This document shows positions 1 to 10,600 of a DNA stretch of 64,000 bases, piece after piece; the first letter of the stretch is position 1, and each line of letters begins with the position of its first letter. The stretch comes from Symbiodinium natans (taxonomy: Eukaryota > Sar > Dinophyceae > Suessiales > Symbiodiniaceae), in the NCBI GenBank assembly GCA_905221605.1, contig CAJNDS010002414.1:262710-326709 (forward strand), written 5' to 3'. The notes beneath the pieces are model-generated. The model saw only the letters and a list, made by a program, of their open reading frames with translations, was not told the origin of the DNA and did not search any database. The position numbers and the translations under genes are program-made.

Positions 1-1665
1 TTGTGTTGACATTTGTTCCAGCATTTGCCTCTCTTTTTGAGGTGTTCCTCTTTTCTCCTATGCCTGGGCAGGACATATGCCGCTACTTTGGTTTTATTTC
101 CGTTTTCATTGTTCTTTGCGTCCTTTGTCGTTTCTCTGTGTTTTGATCAAGCATTTGCCCGTGTTTTTGAGGTGTTCTTCTTTTGTCCTATGCCTGGGTG
201 GGAGATAGAACTCCGTCACCTACATTGCTTTTATTTCCGTTTGCATTGCTGTTTGCATGCTTGTTCGTGTTTTTTGGCATAGCATTTGCCTATGTTTTTG
301 GGCTGTTCTCCTTTTAATTTGTTCTGCCTGAGTAGGAGAGAAACTCCGTGACCTATTTTGCTTGTATTTCTTTCTGATTTCATTGCTCTTTGCCTCCTTC
401 TGCGTTTGTGTTGCTTTTGATCCAGCATTTGCCTCTCTTTTTGAGGTGTTCCTCTTTTCTCCTATGCCTGGGCAGGAGGTAAAACTCCGTCCGCTACCTT
501 GGTTTTATTTCCGTTTTCATTGTTCTTTGCGTCCTTTGTCGTTTCTCTGTGTTTTGATCAAGCATTTGCCTGTGTTTTTGAGGTGTTCTTCTTTTGTCCT
601 ATGCCTGGGCGGGAGATAGAACTCCGTCACCTACATTGCTTTTATTTCCGTTTGCATTGCTGTTTGCATGCTTGTTCGTGATTTTTGGCATAGCATTTGC
701 CTGTGTTTTTGAGCTGTTCTCCTTGTCATTTGTTCTGCCTGAGTAGGAGAGAAACTCCGTGACCTATTTTGCTTGTATTTCTGATTTCATTGCTCTTTGC
801 CTCCTTCTGCGTTTGTGTTGCTTTTGATCCAGCATTTGCCTCTCTTTTTGAGGTGTTCCTCTTTTCTCCTATGCCTGGGCAGGAGGTAAAACTCCGTCCG
901 CTACCTTGGTTTTATTTCCGTTTTCATTGTTCTTTGCGTCCTTTGTCGTTTCTCTGGGTTTTGATCAAGCATTTGCCTGTGTTTTTGAGGTGTTCTTCTT
1001 TTGTCCTATGCCTGGGCGGGAGATAGAACTCCGTCACCTACATTGCTTTTATTTCCGTTTGCATTGCTGTTTGCATGCTTGTTCGTGTTTTTTGGCATAG
1101 CATTTGCCTGTGTTTTTGAGCTGTTCTCCTTGTCATTTGTTCTGCCTGAGTAGGAGAGAAACTCCGTGACCTATTTTGCTTGTATTTCTGATTTCATTGC
1201 TCTTTGCCTCCTTCTGCGTTTGTGTTGCTTTTGATCCAGCATTTGCCTCTCTTTTTGAGGTGTTCCTCTTTTCTCCTATGCCTGGGCAGGAGGTAAAACT
1301 CCGTCCGCTACCTTGGATTTATTTCCGTTTTCATTCTTTGCGTCCTTTGTCGTTTCTCTGGGTTTTGATCAAGCATTTGCCTGTGTTTTTGAGGTGTTCT
1401 TCTTTTGTCCTATGCCTGGGTGGGAGAAAGAACTCCGTCACCTACGTTGCTTTTATTTCCGTTTGCATTGCTGTTTGCATGCTTGTTCGTGTTTTTTGGC
1501 ATAGCATTTGCCTATGTTTTTGAGCTGTTCTCCTTTTAATTTGTTCTGCCTGAGTAGGAGAGAAACTCCGTGACCTATTTTGCTTGTATTTCTGATTTCA
1601 TTGTTCTTTGCGTGCTTCTTCGTTTCTGTTGTCTTTGCTCCATCGTTTGCCTATGTTTTTGAGGT
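1..1665. repeat. Satellite with three-monomer higher-order repeat (~407 bp)
   Basis: Four partial or complete copies of a ~407-bp unit run in tandem; equivalent positions recur at about 362, 769 and 1176. Each unit is made of three related but diverged monomers of ~136 bp. Each monomer has a GCATTTGCCT box, a 'ttttgaggtgttc' box and an 'atgcctggg..ggag' box ending in AACTCCGT. The window starts inside the array. Open frames read through it because the repeat is T-rich and nearly stop-free in some frames; they are not credible genes. Confidence 0.9.
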
Positions 1666-2570
1666 GTTCGTCATGTCGGGCGTGTGACCCCAACCAACCC
1701 GCTTCGTGAACCTCGCGCGCCGTTTGAAGCCTCGCTTCCAAACGCTCTTCTGACCGACCCCTGGCTCGCAATCCAAACTTTGCCGTTGTGCTGCTCGCAA
1801 GGCTAAATGCCCTGGATTAGCCGAAGGATTTGAGCCATGGGGGGCCTTCTAAGGGAGCATAGGGCACCGGGATTCGGTGGAATTTGGAATCTGCCCACTT
1901 TGACGCTTAGAACAAAGCAAAAAAGGCCCGACTCAACAGGACGTATAGAACAACGCAAAACGCAAGTTTTAAAACTTCCTCCTCCGCCGGTCTTTGGGTC
2001 GGTCGCCCGCTTCTCCCACCCTCCGCCGGTCCTTGGGTCGGTCGCCCTGTTTTTGCAGGATCCGCGTTGCTTCTCGGGGTGCCGGTTGCCCCGGGGGGTC
2101 CTTGGGTCCCCCTCCCGTGGGCCTTTATGCAAGCACATGGGGACAGATTCTAAATTCATCTAGGTTTTTCTAGTTGGGGGGGCTGCCCTGCTTGGTCCCT
2201 TCCTGGGACCCTGCAGGGGCCCCACAAAACTGATACGGAGTTACAGGTAAACTTAACAAATTTGTATTTTTCTTTCCTCGCTCACTTGCCCGCAGCCGCC
2301 TCAAGGGTCAGGAATCCTATCAGAGTGCCCAGCCTAGGTATGCACAGTAGGACACTCTGAGGCTGTACAGTCTGTACATGAACGAAGCCATGCCGCCAAA
2401 CACCCACACCACCCGAACCCCACATCACCCCAACCACCCACATGACCCGAACCACCAAGACCGCCCCAAGCCACCCGCCCCCTGAGCCACCCACGCTGAC
2501 GAGCCGCCATCCGCACCGCCCGCCACCAGTGTGAAGGCCCCCCCCTCCCAAAAGGCTGCGAACTAGCCCT
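1666..2570. other. No recognised gene; short local duplications
   Basis: No homology is recognised. A ~30-bp segment with CCGCCGGTC and GGGTCGGTCGCC occurs twice, near 1981-2009 and 2021-2049. Positions 2395-2500 are a low-complexity CCACCC-rich tract. Confidence 0.5.
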
Positions 2571-3320
2571 AAACCCTAAACCCTCATAGCGTCATCCCTG
2601 CAAAGGGCGCCCAAATCCTCCAACTACCCCAAGCTGCCCAAGCCGAAGCCACCCAAGAAACTCCCTAAGCCCTGAGGCACCCTAAAATGGCGGGGGGTGG
2701 GGTCGGCGGCACTGGCGGTAGCCATTAAATCGGGCAGCGCGAGGTCCCCAAAGGACCGAGCAAATGCGGACCTTTTAGCCCGGGTCGTCCCGGGAATAGC
2801 CTTGCTGGCCTCTGGCCTTCTGCGAAGCAGAATTAGGCCGGACGCCAGTGCCGCCGACCCCCGCGTGCCGCCGGTGAACGGTTTTTTTTTCGTGGTTTTT
2901 TGCGTCGCCACGGAGGCCCCCAGAGGGCGCGCATCATGAGCATCAGCGGGTCCAGCCCGGGACCCCCAGGCGCGCATCAGGAGCATCAGCGGCTCCCGGG
3001 GCGGGACCGCGGGGGGGCATCAGGAGCATGATGCCCCCCAAAGGGCGGGCATAAGCGACGTGTCTAAGCCCGGGGCTAGGAAAAAGGGAGTTTAGGGGCC
3101 TTATAAAGTGCTTAGAAACGTTAAGGGAGTCTCGGAGCCTCAAACGCTTAGAGATTTGAAGGGAGTTTAGGGGCCTGAAAATGCTTAGAAACTTAACGCT
3201 TAGAGATTTTAAGGGAGTTTAGGGGCCTCAACATGCTTAGAAACTGCTCGCCCCGGGCTTCTGCGTGCGCTGCCCGCCCATGGGCGCAGCCCCTTAAAAT
3301 ATATATATTGCCCTGCTTGA
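2571..3320. repeat. Short telomere-like tract and degenerate ~60-bp tandem repeat
   Basis: Positions 2571-2584 hold two CCCTAAA units. Positions 3066-3245 carry three degenerate copies of a ~60-bp repeat with 'agggagtttaggggcct' and 'gcttagaaac' boxes. The GC-rich stretch 2690-3050 contains repeated 'gagcatcagcgg' words. No gene is recognised. Confidence 0.55.
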
Positions 3321-3846
3321 GATGTCAGTCACATGTCTGCCGGCCACTCACAGCCCGACTCGACTTCCGATCCTCCAGCTCTTGAGCGGACAGGCCTGCC
3401 GCAGCCTGCTCTCGCATGGAGGATGGGAAAAGCCGCATGCGCATGTCGTGAAATTTCTCGGCATTCGGCCTCGCTGCTGCCAGCGCTGGCAGCTTCGGAG
3501 AAGCGAAGGAGGACCGTATCCTTGTGCCAGATTCAGGTATTGCCAGTTCCAGTTCAAGGCTGAGGACAAGTGATGCATAGATCGAAGCTCTCGCAACTGT
3601 TCGCACAATGGGGGTGCCGCAAAAGACGGTGGGTCAACAAGCCGCGAACTTAGCAATCACAGTCCGTGACAAGTGGCCGTGATGCTCATGACAGGCTACG
3701 AGTTTCTTTGCCAACAGTGTCCACTGAGATGCGCGCATCGCCATCGCGTGTGACCAAAGCCCAGCTTTGCCAGCATCCTGGCCCAGTCTCCAGCCCAATT
3801 GGAGCCCGTTGCACAACGAAGTCACCAGCAAGTAAACAGAGCTGTT

Positions 3847-3884
3847 CTTACTGTTGGCTAGCAGGGAATGAGGGAATCATAAGG

Positions 3885-3919
<35 letters not shown>

Positions 3920-3977
3920 CGTTGAGGGATTATGTAGGGTACCTCATTCCCCCCGTTCCCTACTCACCAACAGTAAG
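3847..3977. mobile_element. MITE-like element, family C (CTTACTGTTGG termini)
   Basis: Terminal inverted repeats CTTACTGTTGG and CCAACAGTAAG enclose sub-terminal inverted 'GGGAATGAGG' and 'CCTCATTCCCC' segments and a central (AT)n stretch. It has no coding capacity. A relative starts at 45797 and lacks a clear 3' end. Confidence 0.65.
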
Positions 3978-4094
3978 TCTTGGCAGGAGCCTCAAGAGCA
4001 CCAGAGACTTCACCCTTGCAAAGCCGGGCCTCAGGTGGCCAAAGCGCGTTCCGCAACTCTTTGCAGCATTGATATGGGCATCTTACGCGATTTA

Positions 4095-4315
4095 TGTATG
4101 ACATTTATTCGTATCATATGACATTACATGATTCATATTATATGTATTATCATTATTTAGTGTTATTATTTGTATTGTCATTGCTTACTGTCAGTATTGT
4201 TATTATGAATATCATGATTATTCTTACTATGATGATGATGATGATTATGATGATGATGATGATGATGAATATGATGATGATTATGATGATTATGATTATG
4301 ATTACTACTTTAAAT
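4095..4315. repeat. ATG/ATT trinucleotide-rich simple sequence
   Basis: AT-rich DNA grading into (GAT)n/(ATG)n repeats at about 4228-4300. The open frame through it is repeat-derived. Confidence 0.8.
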
Positions 4316-4371
4316 CGAAGATCTTCTAACATGCCTGCAAGTCCTTGCAGACATCCATTGGCAGAGTCAAA

Positions 4372-5335
4372 CCCTAAACCCTAAACCCTAAACCCTAAAC
4401 CCTAAACCCTAAACCCTAAACCTTCTGATGGAACTCTGGGCTTCCGGCACATATCCTTTGCACTGGGGAGACCTCTCCCGCCTCTGTCAGAGATGACGCC
4501 CTGGAAGCCAGGACCTGCGGGGGCCCGCGAGAGAAGGGGTATCTGCAAACCATCTTCTTGGGGAGCATTGAACCCTAAACCCTAAACCCTAAACCCCAAA
4601 CCCTAAACCCTAAACCCTTCGGGGCCCAGGCCGGTGTGAAGAGCTGCCAGAAGTCCTCACTCTGCACCTTCCCTCAGAAACGGCTGGAGCTCAGAGGGTC
4701 TTGGGTTTTAGGGTTTAGGGTTTTAGGGTTTAGGGTTTAGGGTTTAGGGTTTAGGGTTTAGGGTTTCGGGTTTAGGGTTCAGGGTTTAGGGTTTAGGGTT
4801 TAGGTTTAGGGTTTAGGGTTTAGGGTTTAGGGTTTAGGGTTTAGGGTTTAGGGTTTAGGGTTTAGGGTTTAGGAGTTAGGGGTTAGGGGTTAGGGGTTAG
4901 GGGTTAGGGTTTAGGCTCAGGGGCGGATTCCGAAGACGACGGAGGAGGCTTGAGGAAGGGGCCGTTGGCTCTGACGAGGCTGCCAAGAAAACGGCAGGCG
5001 AGTGCCTCAGCTCTTTTGTCCTAAACCCTAAACCCTAAACCCGAGACCGCGGACCCTAAACCTTAAACCCTAAACCCTAAGCCCTAAGCCCTAAACCCCA
5101 ACGCAACGCAGAGAGCCGAATGCAACAAGAAGGGACAGCTAGGGCATGCTGGGGGCATGCCAGGGCCCCCGGCAGCGGAATGCGGAAATCTGGTGGCAGA
5201 CTCCAGCGTGCTGAAACTGGCACCACAGAAACACCAAAGAGGAACAGGGTTTCGCGTTCAGGGGTGTGTTTAGGGTTTAGGGTTTGGGGTGTAGGGTTTA
5301 GGGTTTAGAGTTTAGAGTTTAGGGTTTAGGGCACA
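4372..5335. repeat. Cluster of interstitial telomere-like arrays
   Basis: CCCTAAA arrays at about 4372-4423, 4568-4617 and 5022-5098 and TTTAGGG arrays at about 4704-4910 and 5268-5328 are separated by 85-170-bp non-repetitive segments. The longest array also holds a variant run of TTAGGGG (4872-4905). Some inter-array segments read as exon fragments on the minus strand; 4618-4703, for example, contains VQSEDFWQLFTPAWAP. By analogy with the kinase gene at 12.5-17.6 kb, these arrays may be intronic. Confidence 0.8.
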
Positions 5336-7062
5336 AAGTGCTGCGGCCAGGATAGGCAGCTGAAAAGCAGTCTTGGCTCTCACGAAACGATGGGGGGGGC
5401 GGACCCCACATCGCCCTTGTCAAAACGCAAGGCCATGTCCTCTAAGTACTGGAGGAGCACCTGTAGAATCGCACGAAAGACACTGCGCCATTGCGGAGTT
5501 CGTTCACCGAGCATCCCGGAACCCCGACTTTTGAGGCCAAGACATCAGTCGTAGAGCTTTCAACGCGCCCAAACGGCCCAGGAAATGCCTGCAAGCTCTC
5601 CTGCCTCGCGAGCGGACAGCAAGTTAAAAAACGCACTGCGCGAGCAGATGTCTGCGACGCTACTGCTGCCCGCTTCAGGTCAGGGCCATTGTCCTAGATG
5701 CTGCCCCAAAAGCTCCTGCCACACATGCGAGCTGCCTGGCATACCCAGCGGCACTCTACATGCCGGCTGTCCTCGACGCTGCGCTCCGTGACATTTTTAC
5801 CAGGCACCTGGTACTTATGGAGACTCGGGTAGCAAAAGAAGCCTTACGAGCATCAACTGGGATGGCAGCTGCTTGCAACATCTTTCCGTCCACGCTGAAG
5901 GCGACAATCGCGCCTGAGACATGTCCACACGGAGCTTTGTAATTTGTTGGAGCCGGGCACCCCTTGTGAGGCACATGGCTTGTCAATAGAAGTTCTGCAC
6001 TGAGGCCAGGAAAGGCCGGAATCTTCGCGACGTGTGTATAAGGCTTCGTGCCACGCGCCAGCCTTGCCCACGTGGAACAGCCATCTGCCCTCGGCTGTAT
6101 TGCAGCTCAACTTCAACATGAAGGACGGATAGGGTAGGGTAGAGTAGGGTGGGCTAGGTCCAGGAACATCCAAAGCTCCCGCCAGAGTCCCATATAGTCC
6201 CATCGTAACTTCAGGATGAGGGCTCTAAGAGTCGGGTGGGGCGTGAGTTGAAATGCCATCTTCCCGCACAATTTAGGCAGGCTGCCGGCCAAGTGTTTGG
6301 CAGCAGTGTATTGACCCCCACATTGCCCAGGTAACTGCAGTATCAAGCGCGGCTTTGAGCCAACACATCCCACCCAGTCACTCCTGGATGCAGTGCGACT
6401 CATGCTGTGGTCAGTCCTTGCTGTGAAGGCGGCAAGATGCATCGGGTCATGATTGCACAACATACAAGCCTTTCAGCCTCTAGAGGTAAAAAGGGGCCAT
6501 AAATTATTGAGCTCCTGCTTCTGTCCTGGCAGCTCCTGCCCTTGTTGCGTAAATATCTTGCTGGACATGGCTTTTCAGGGACCGCGACCCGCGGCCTGCT
6601 GTAGGGCCCTGGGTGTTGGGCGGCTCAGAATCAACATGGGGGGAGGGGAGGGCAACTGCAGGACTGGGAGTCATGCCAACAGGGAGGGAACCTGGCAAAA
6701 TCAAAATGCCAGTTCCATAAGCATCTTTGACGAAAGCACGAGCCCATAGCCCAAACATTTCAGCAGCTAGGCCCCGCTGCCGTGCCCACAATCATTCGGT
6801 CGAAGCGTTGTCGGGTTCATATAATCAGGGTCGTACCCGTCCTTCTGCGCCGATGGGACTGCACCAGAAGGAACTGCTGACAACGCAAGCAGAATGCACG
6901 TCAAGAGGGCATGCGTCTGTTTTACCTTTCGTTGCTTTCTTTGAGCCACACGTCGCGTGAGAAGGTGAAACGATGGGGTAGCCCTGTCTGCCTGGGCTAT
7001 TGCACCTCTTCATGAGCGAACCTTCGGCAAACCTGGCATCAAGAGAACACAGGACTCGCCTT
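5336..7062. other. Exon-like DNA, gene not recognised
   Basis: Several short open segments have coding character, for example minus strand 5442-5636 and 5756-5986 and plus strand 5760-5942. Both strands are open in places and no family is recognised. They may be 3' exons of the minus-strand gene to the right, but this cannot be shown from the sequence alone. Confidence 0.3.
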
Positions 7063-7471
7063 ACCTAAACCCTAAACCCTAAACCCTAAACCCTAAGCCC
7101 TAAACCCTAAACCTAAACCCTTGTAGAAGTGGGCGAGCCTCCTCGATGGCCTCCATGCGCTGCACCCAAGCCACATCACAGGCCCTGGGCCATGGACGAC
7201 CAAAGAACACGCCACCGCTCTGCAAACATCTCCCCGAAGCCCTAAACCCTAAACCCTAAACCCTAAACCCTAAACCCTAAACCCTAGGGGCGTCGAGCTT
7301 CTGACCCGGTGCCGATGCTGGGAAGTCTTCTCTCCTGGACTCGGGTCATTCGGGGCGTACCCCTCGAGTACGTAGGTCTGTTTAGGGTTTAGGGTTTAGG
7401 GTTTAGGGTTTAGGGTTTAGGGTTTAGGGTTTAGGGTTTAGGGTTTAGGGTTTAGGGTTTAGGGTTTAGGG
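7063..7471. repeat. Interstitial telomere-like arrays flanking two exon-like segments
   Basis: CCCTAAA arrays at about 7063-7110 and 7237-7286 and a TTTAGGG array at 7381-7470. The segments between them are open on the minus strand. 7120-7225 reads GGVFFGRPWPRACDVAW and then a helical stretch; 7290-7378 reads VLEGYAPNDPSPGEK. Both could be 3' exons of the kinase gene. Confidence 0.7.
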
Positions 7472-7615
7472 TACTTGGAGGTTCATGGTACTTCGTTACC
7501 AATCATAACTGTACTTATAACCCACTTACAAGCCCCTTAAGTGCCCTAATATGATTAGAAGTACAGTTATAAGTACAGTTATAATTGGTTAGTACGTACC
7601 ATGAACCTCCAAGTA
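7472..7615. mobile_element. MITE-like element, family A (copy 1)
   Basis: Perfect 20-bp terminal inverted repeats: TACTTGGAGGTTCATGGTAC at the left and its complement at the right. If the outer TA is a target duplication, the inverted repeat starts CTTGGAGG, which resembles a mariner/Stowaway-type arrangement. The element directly abuts a telomere-like array. Two relatives are at 11546-11670 and 17146-17270. Confidence 0.8.
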
Positions 7616-7639
7616 GGTCTGCTGAGTGCTGGACAAGGG

Positions 7640-10600
7640 GAGGAAAGCAGGATGCCGTGGCAGCAGAGCACACCGCCTCGGAACCGGGGTCGGATGGCAA
7701 GAGATCGCCTTTCCACGGATCCTGTTCAGAAGCACTTTGCCGATGAACGGCCTGCTGGAAGTCAGAATACGTCAAGAACACGGATCGGCTTGGCGAGAGT
7801 TCCTCCATCCCAGTGCTTCGAGCGTCTTTAGGCGGGGGGGCAAGCGCTCCTTTCTTCGCAGTGCTTGTTGGTTAGTGCGGAGTGGGCGGATGAAGGTACC
7901 AGATATCCCCTATGTACCCTTTACGGGATTCGATTAGGGTACCTTATTCCCCCCTTACCCCTACACAGTAAGTCTTCACAGCGCCTCTTGGCTGACGCGC
8001 CACTTGCAGATGCAGGCCTCGGTCAGGGCTAGTGCTTGTAGGGCTCGACCTTGTGCTCAACATGTCAACAAACTTGGGATGTTCCCCCTTGGAGTTAAAC
8101 AGTATTAAGAGGGATTAAGGGATTATAATAGGGGGGGGGGGGGGGTAGCTGAATCCCTATTAAGGAGTATAAGGGTATAAGAGGGGGGGGGGGGTAACTA
8201 GAATCCCTACTAAGGACTGCGAGTGTAAGAGGGAAAAAACATCCCAACATCAAACCCTTGTAGCCCCTGGCATGTGAGGACTCCCGCGCACGGCTGCCGC
8301 CTGCAAAGAGCGAAGCCAAAACCCCAAGGGTGAAGTCCCTAAGAGAACCCTAAACCCTAAACCCTAAACCCTAAACCCTAAACCCCAAACCCTAAACCCT
8401 AAGCCCCTGAAACCCGAGAAATTCCATGCGGCGTGCCCGACAAGGCTGAAAGGGCCCATAGGGCCTTTCAACAGGGACCAAGGCCACACAAAATGGGGGG
8501 ATTCCCGAAGTTAGGGGGGTACCTTATTGGGTCCTGCCTAGGGAATCCTACTATTTGGGGGGACTATATCAGGGGTCCCATATATTCCCCTAAGGGTCCA
8601 TGTACCTAAATAGGGAGTACTTGGGCCTTCAAGTACTTGCTTTCTAGGGTATTTGGGGCCCAAGTATACAATAATTCGGTACATGGACCCTTCGGGTTCG
8701 CAAACCCCCAAACACCGTTATGCGGGACCCTAAACCCTAAACCCTAAACCCTAAACCCCCAAACAGGGAGCCTGGAAGATGAACGCTGAGGTCATCTGCA
8801 CTCAGCAAGCCATCGCAGTCCACGTCCAGGTAAAGAAAGGCCAGGTAAAACACGTCCGTCCACGCCGCCTCACAAATAGTAATAAACCCCAGTAATCAAC
8901 CCAAAAAAAAGAGAGCATCCTGCAGAGTGGAGGTTTCCCAATCTTGCTATTTTTTGGGGGGCCATTTCCTGGCCTGTGAGGTGAACCAGGAAGGCGACGC
9001 CACGGAGACCTTGGAGGCTATTTCAGATTCCACAGCAAGCAGCTGCAAGAAAAGCACGAGCGCAAGCTCGAAACCTGTCTCCCCGCTTCTACCCTGAGAC
9101 CACTGCCAGTTCCATGGCCAGGCGCTCCACGTATCCACTGCGGCCACATTCATTCCGAACGAAGTCCTGCGGAGGGCTCGTGCTGGGCGCGCTTTGCGAA
9201 AAGACGACCCAAAGTCCCAATCCTTAGGAGGAGCCCGCGCGAGCCCGGTCCCGCAAAAGCACCGAACCCAAATGACCTGGTTAACTACCCCCCCCCCTTC
9301 AAGAGCAACCCCAGATGCAGGCGCTTTGAACAACCAAAAGGGAACTACTGTGACTGAACCTGCTTTTGCCTTGGTTCGACGCCAGCCACCCCATCAACGG
9401 GCAACGAGATGGCTGGGAGGGAACGTTTCGCAGGTCGGAGCACGCCCCAAGTCGTCCACTCACTCACGTACTCATTCACTCGCTCACTTTTTTGGTTTAT
9501 TCGAAACGAGGTTTTCGACAGTTTACAAGCTGGTACTCTGCGCAAGGTTTTCCGGGCTTCCTCAAACAGGAATTTGAAACAAAACTTGGGCGTTCAACAG
9601 TCGAGTTGTGAACCATCCTCTGTGTTTGCCCTGGCTCTTCCCGAGTGTCTACTTTGCCCCAGCTGCACCTCCATGCTCAGGCACTTGTTCAAGTGTGAGC
9701 GCCGTTCCTCTGCTTAGCTCTACATCTTCCTGAGCATGTCTGTCTGTCGTGTCGCCCTTTGACATCCACTCTGTTCTGCCACCAATCTTCCCAAAATCCA
9801 CTTGGAGCACGCTGTGGCTGACACAGTTCTGAAGTTGCGAAGCCCCTGTTGCTCCCGGCTCCTCTTACCCCTCTGCTTCCTCCATCGCTTCCATCGCTGC
9901 GGCTCTAGCTCTCTGGGTCTCTTGGTCGCGCATTCTGTCTGCTCGCACACCGAGCACAGCTCAGATGGCAAAAACCGGAAGGAGTCCGTCTTGTCAACAC
10001 TCCCAGAACACCGTGGCTTAAAGGACTCGTGCAAGGACTTGTGCTCCCTGGTTCTCGGGTCGCACTGCCGGCTTCTTGTATCTGAGGCGGCAACCTGCGC
10101 AGGTTATATAAGCTCCAGGGCGGTTAAAGACTCGAAGTCGGCATTTCAGATTCCGCTTGGTTCTTCCTGTTGCTGCTGGCCACTCCTCTTGCAGCCATGT
10201 TTAGCTGTTCAGCCCTACCTGCACTGCGTAGGCGGATGCGCGAAGCGTGAACAGTGACTGGTAGTCAAGGCATTAGGTCCAAAACAACTGTAGAAGAGAG
10301 AACCGTCATGTACTGCAGGTGCAGGGATGGCCGAAAATAGGGGTACCCCCTTATCCCCAAAATACGATATAACCCCTTTCAAAGGAGCCCCCTCTTTTCG
10401 GAAAAACCCCCCATGTAAGCTCTCCTTCATTCTTTCCAAAGCCATGAGCTCGGGCTCGGCGATGGCTCTCGCAATCGCCAACCAACCTTAGCAGTTTAGG
10501 GTTTAGGGTTTAGGGCTTAGGGCTTAAGGTTCCGAAACAAACTTTGCTCTCATCATTCCTGAACAATGAAAATGTGCAGGTTGTTTTTGACTCCCCTAAA

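Noticed and set aside
13-1523. Open frames of 60-115 codons in the first 1.5 kb
   Set aside because: They repeat with the 407-bp satellite and overlap in several frames; they are products of a stop-poor repeat.
4704-4910. A true chromosome end or telomere
   Set aside because: Arrays are short, in both orientations and scattered across the window between exons; none is terminal. They are interstitial repeats.
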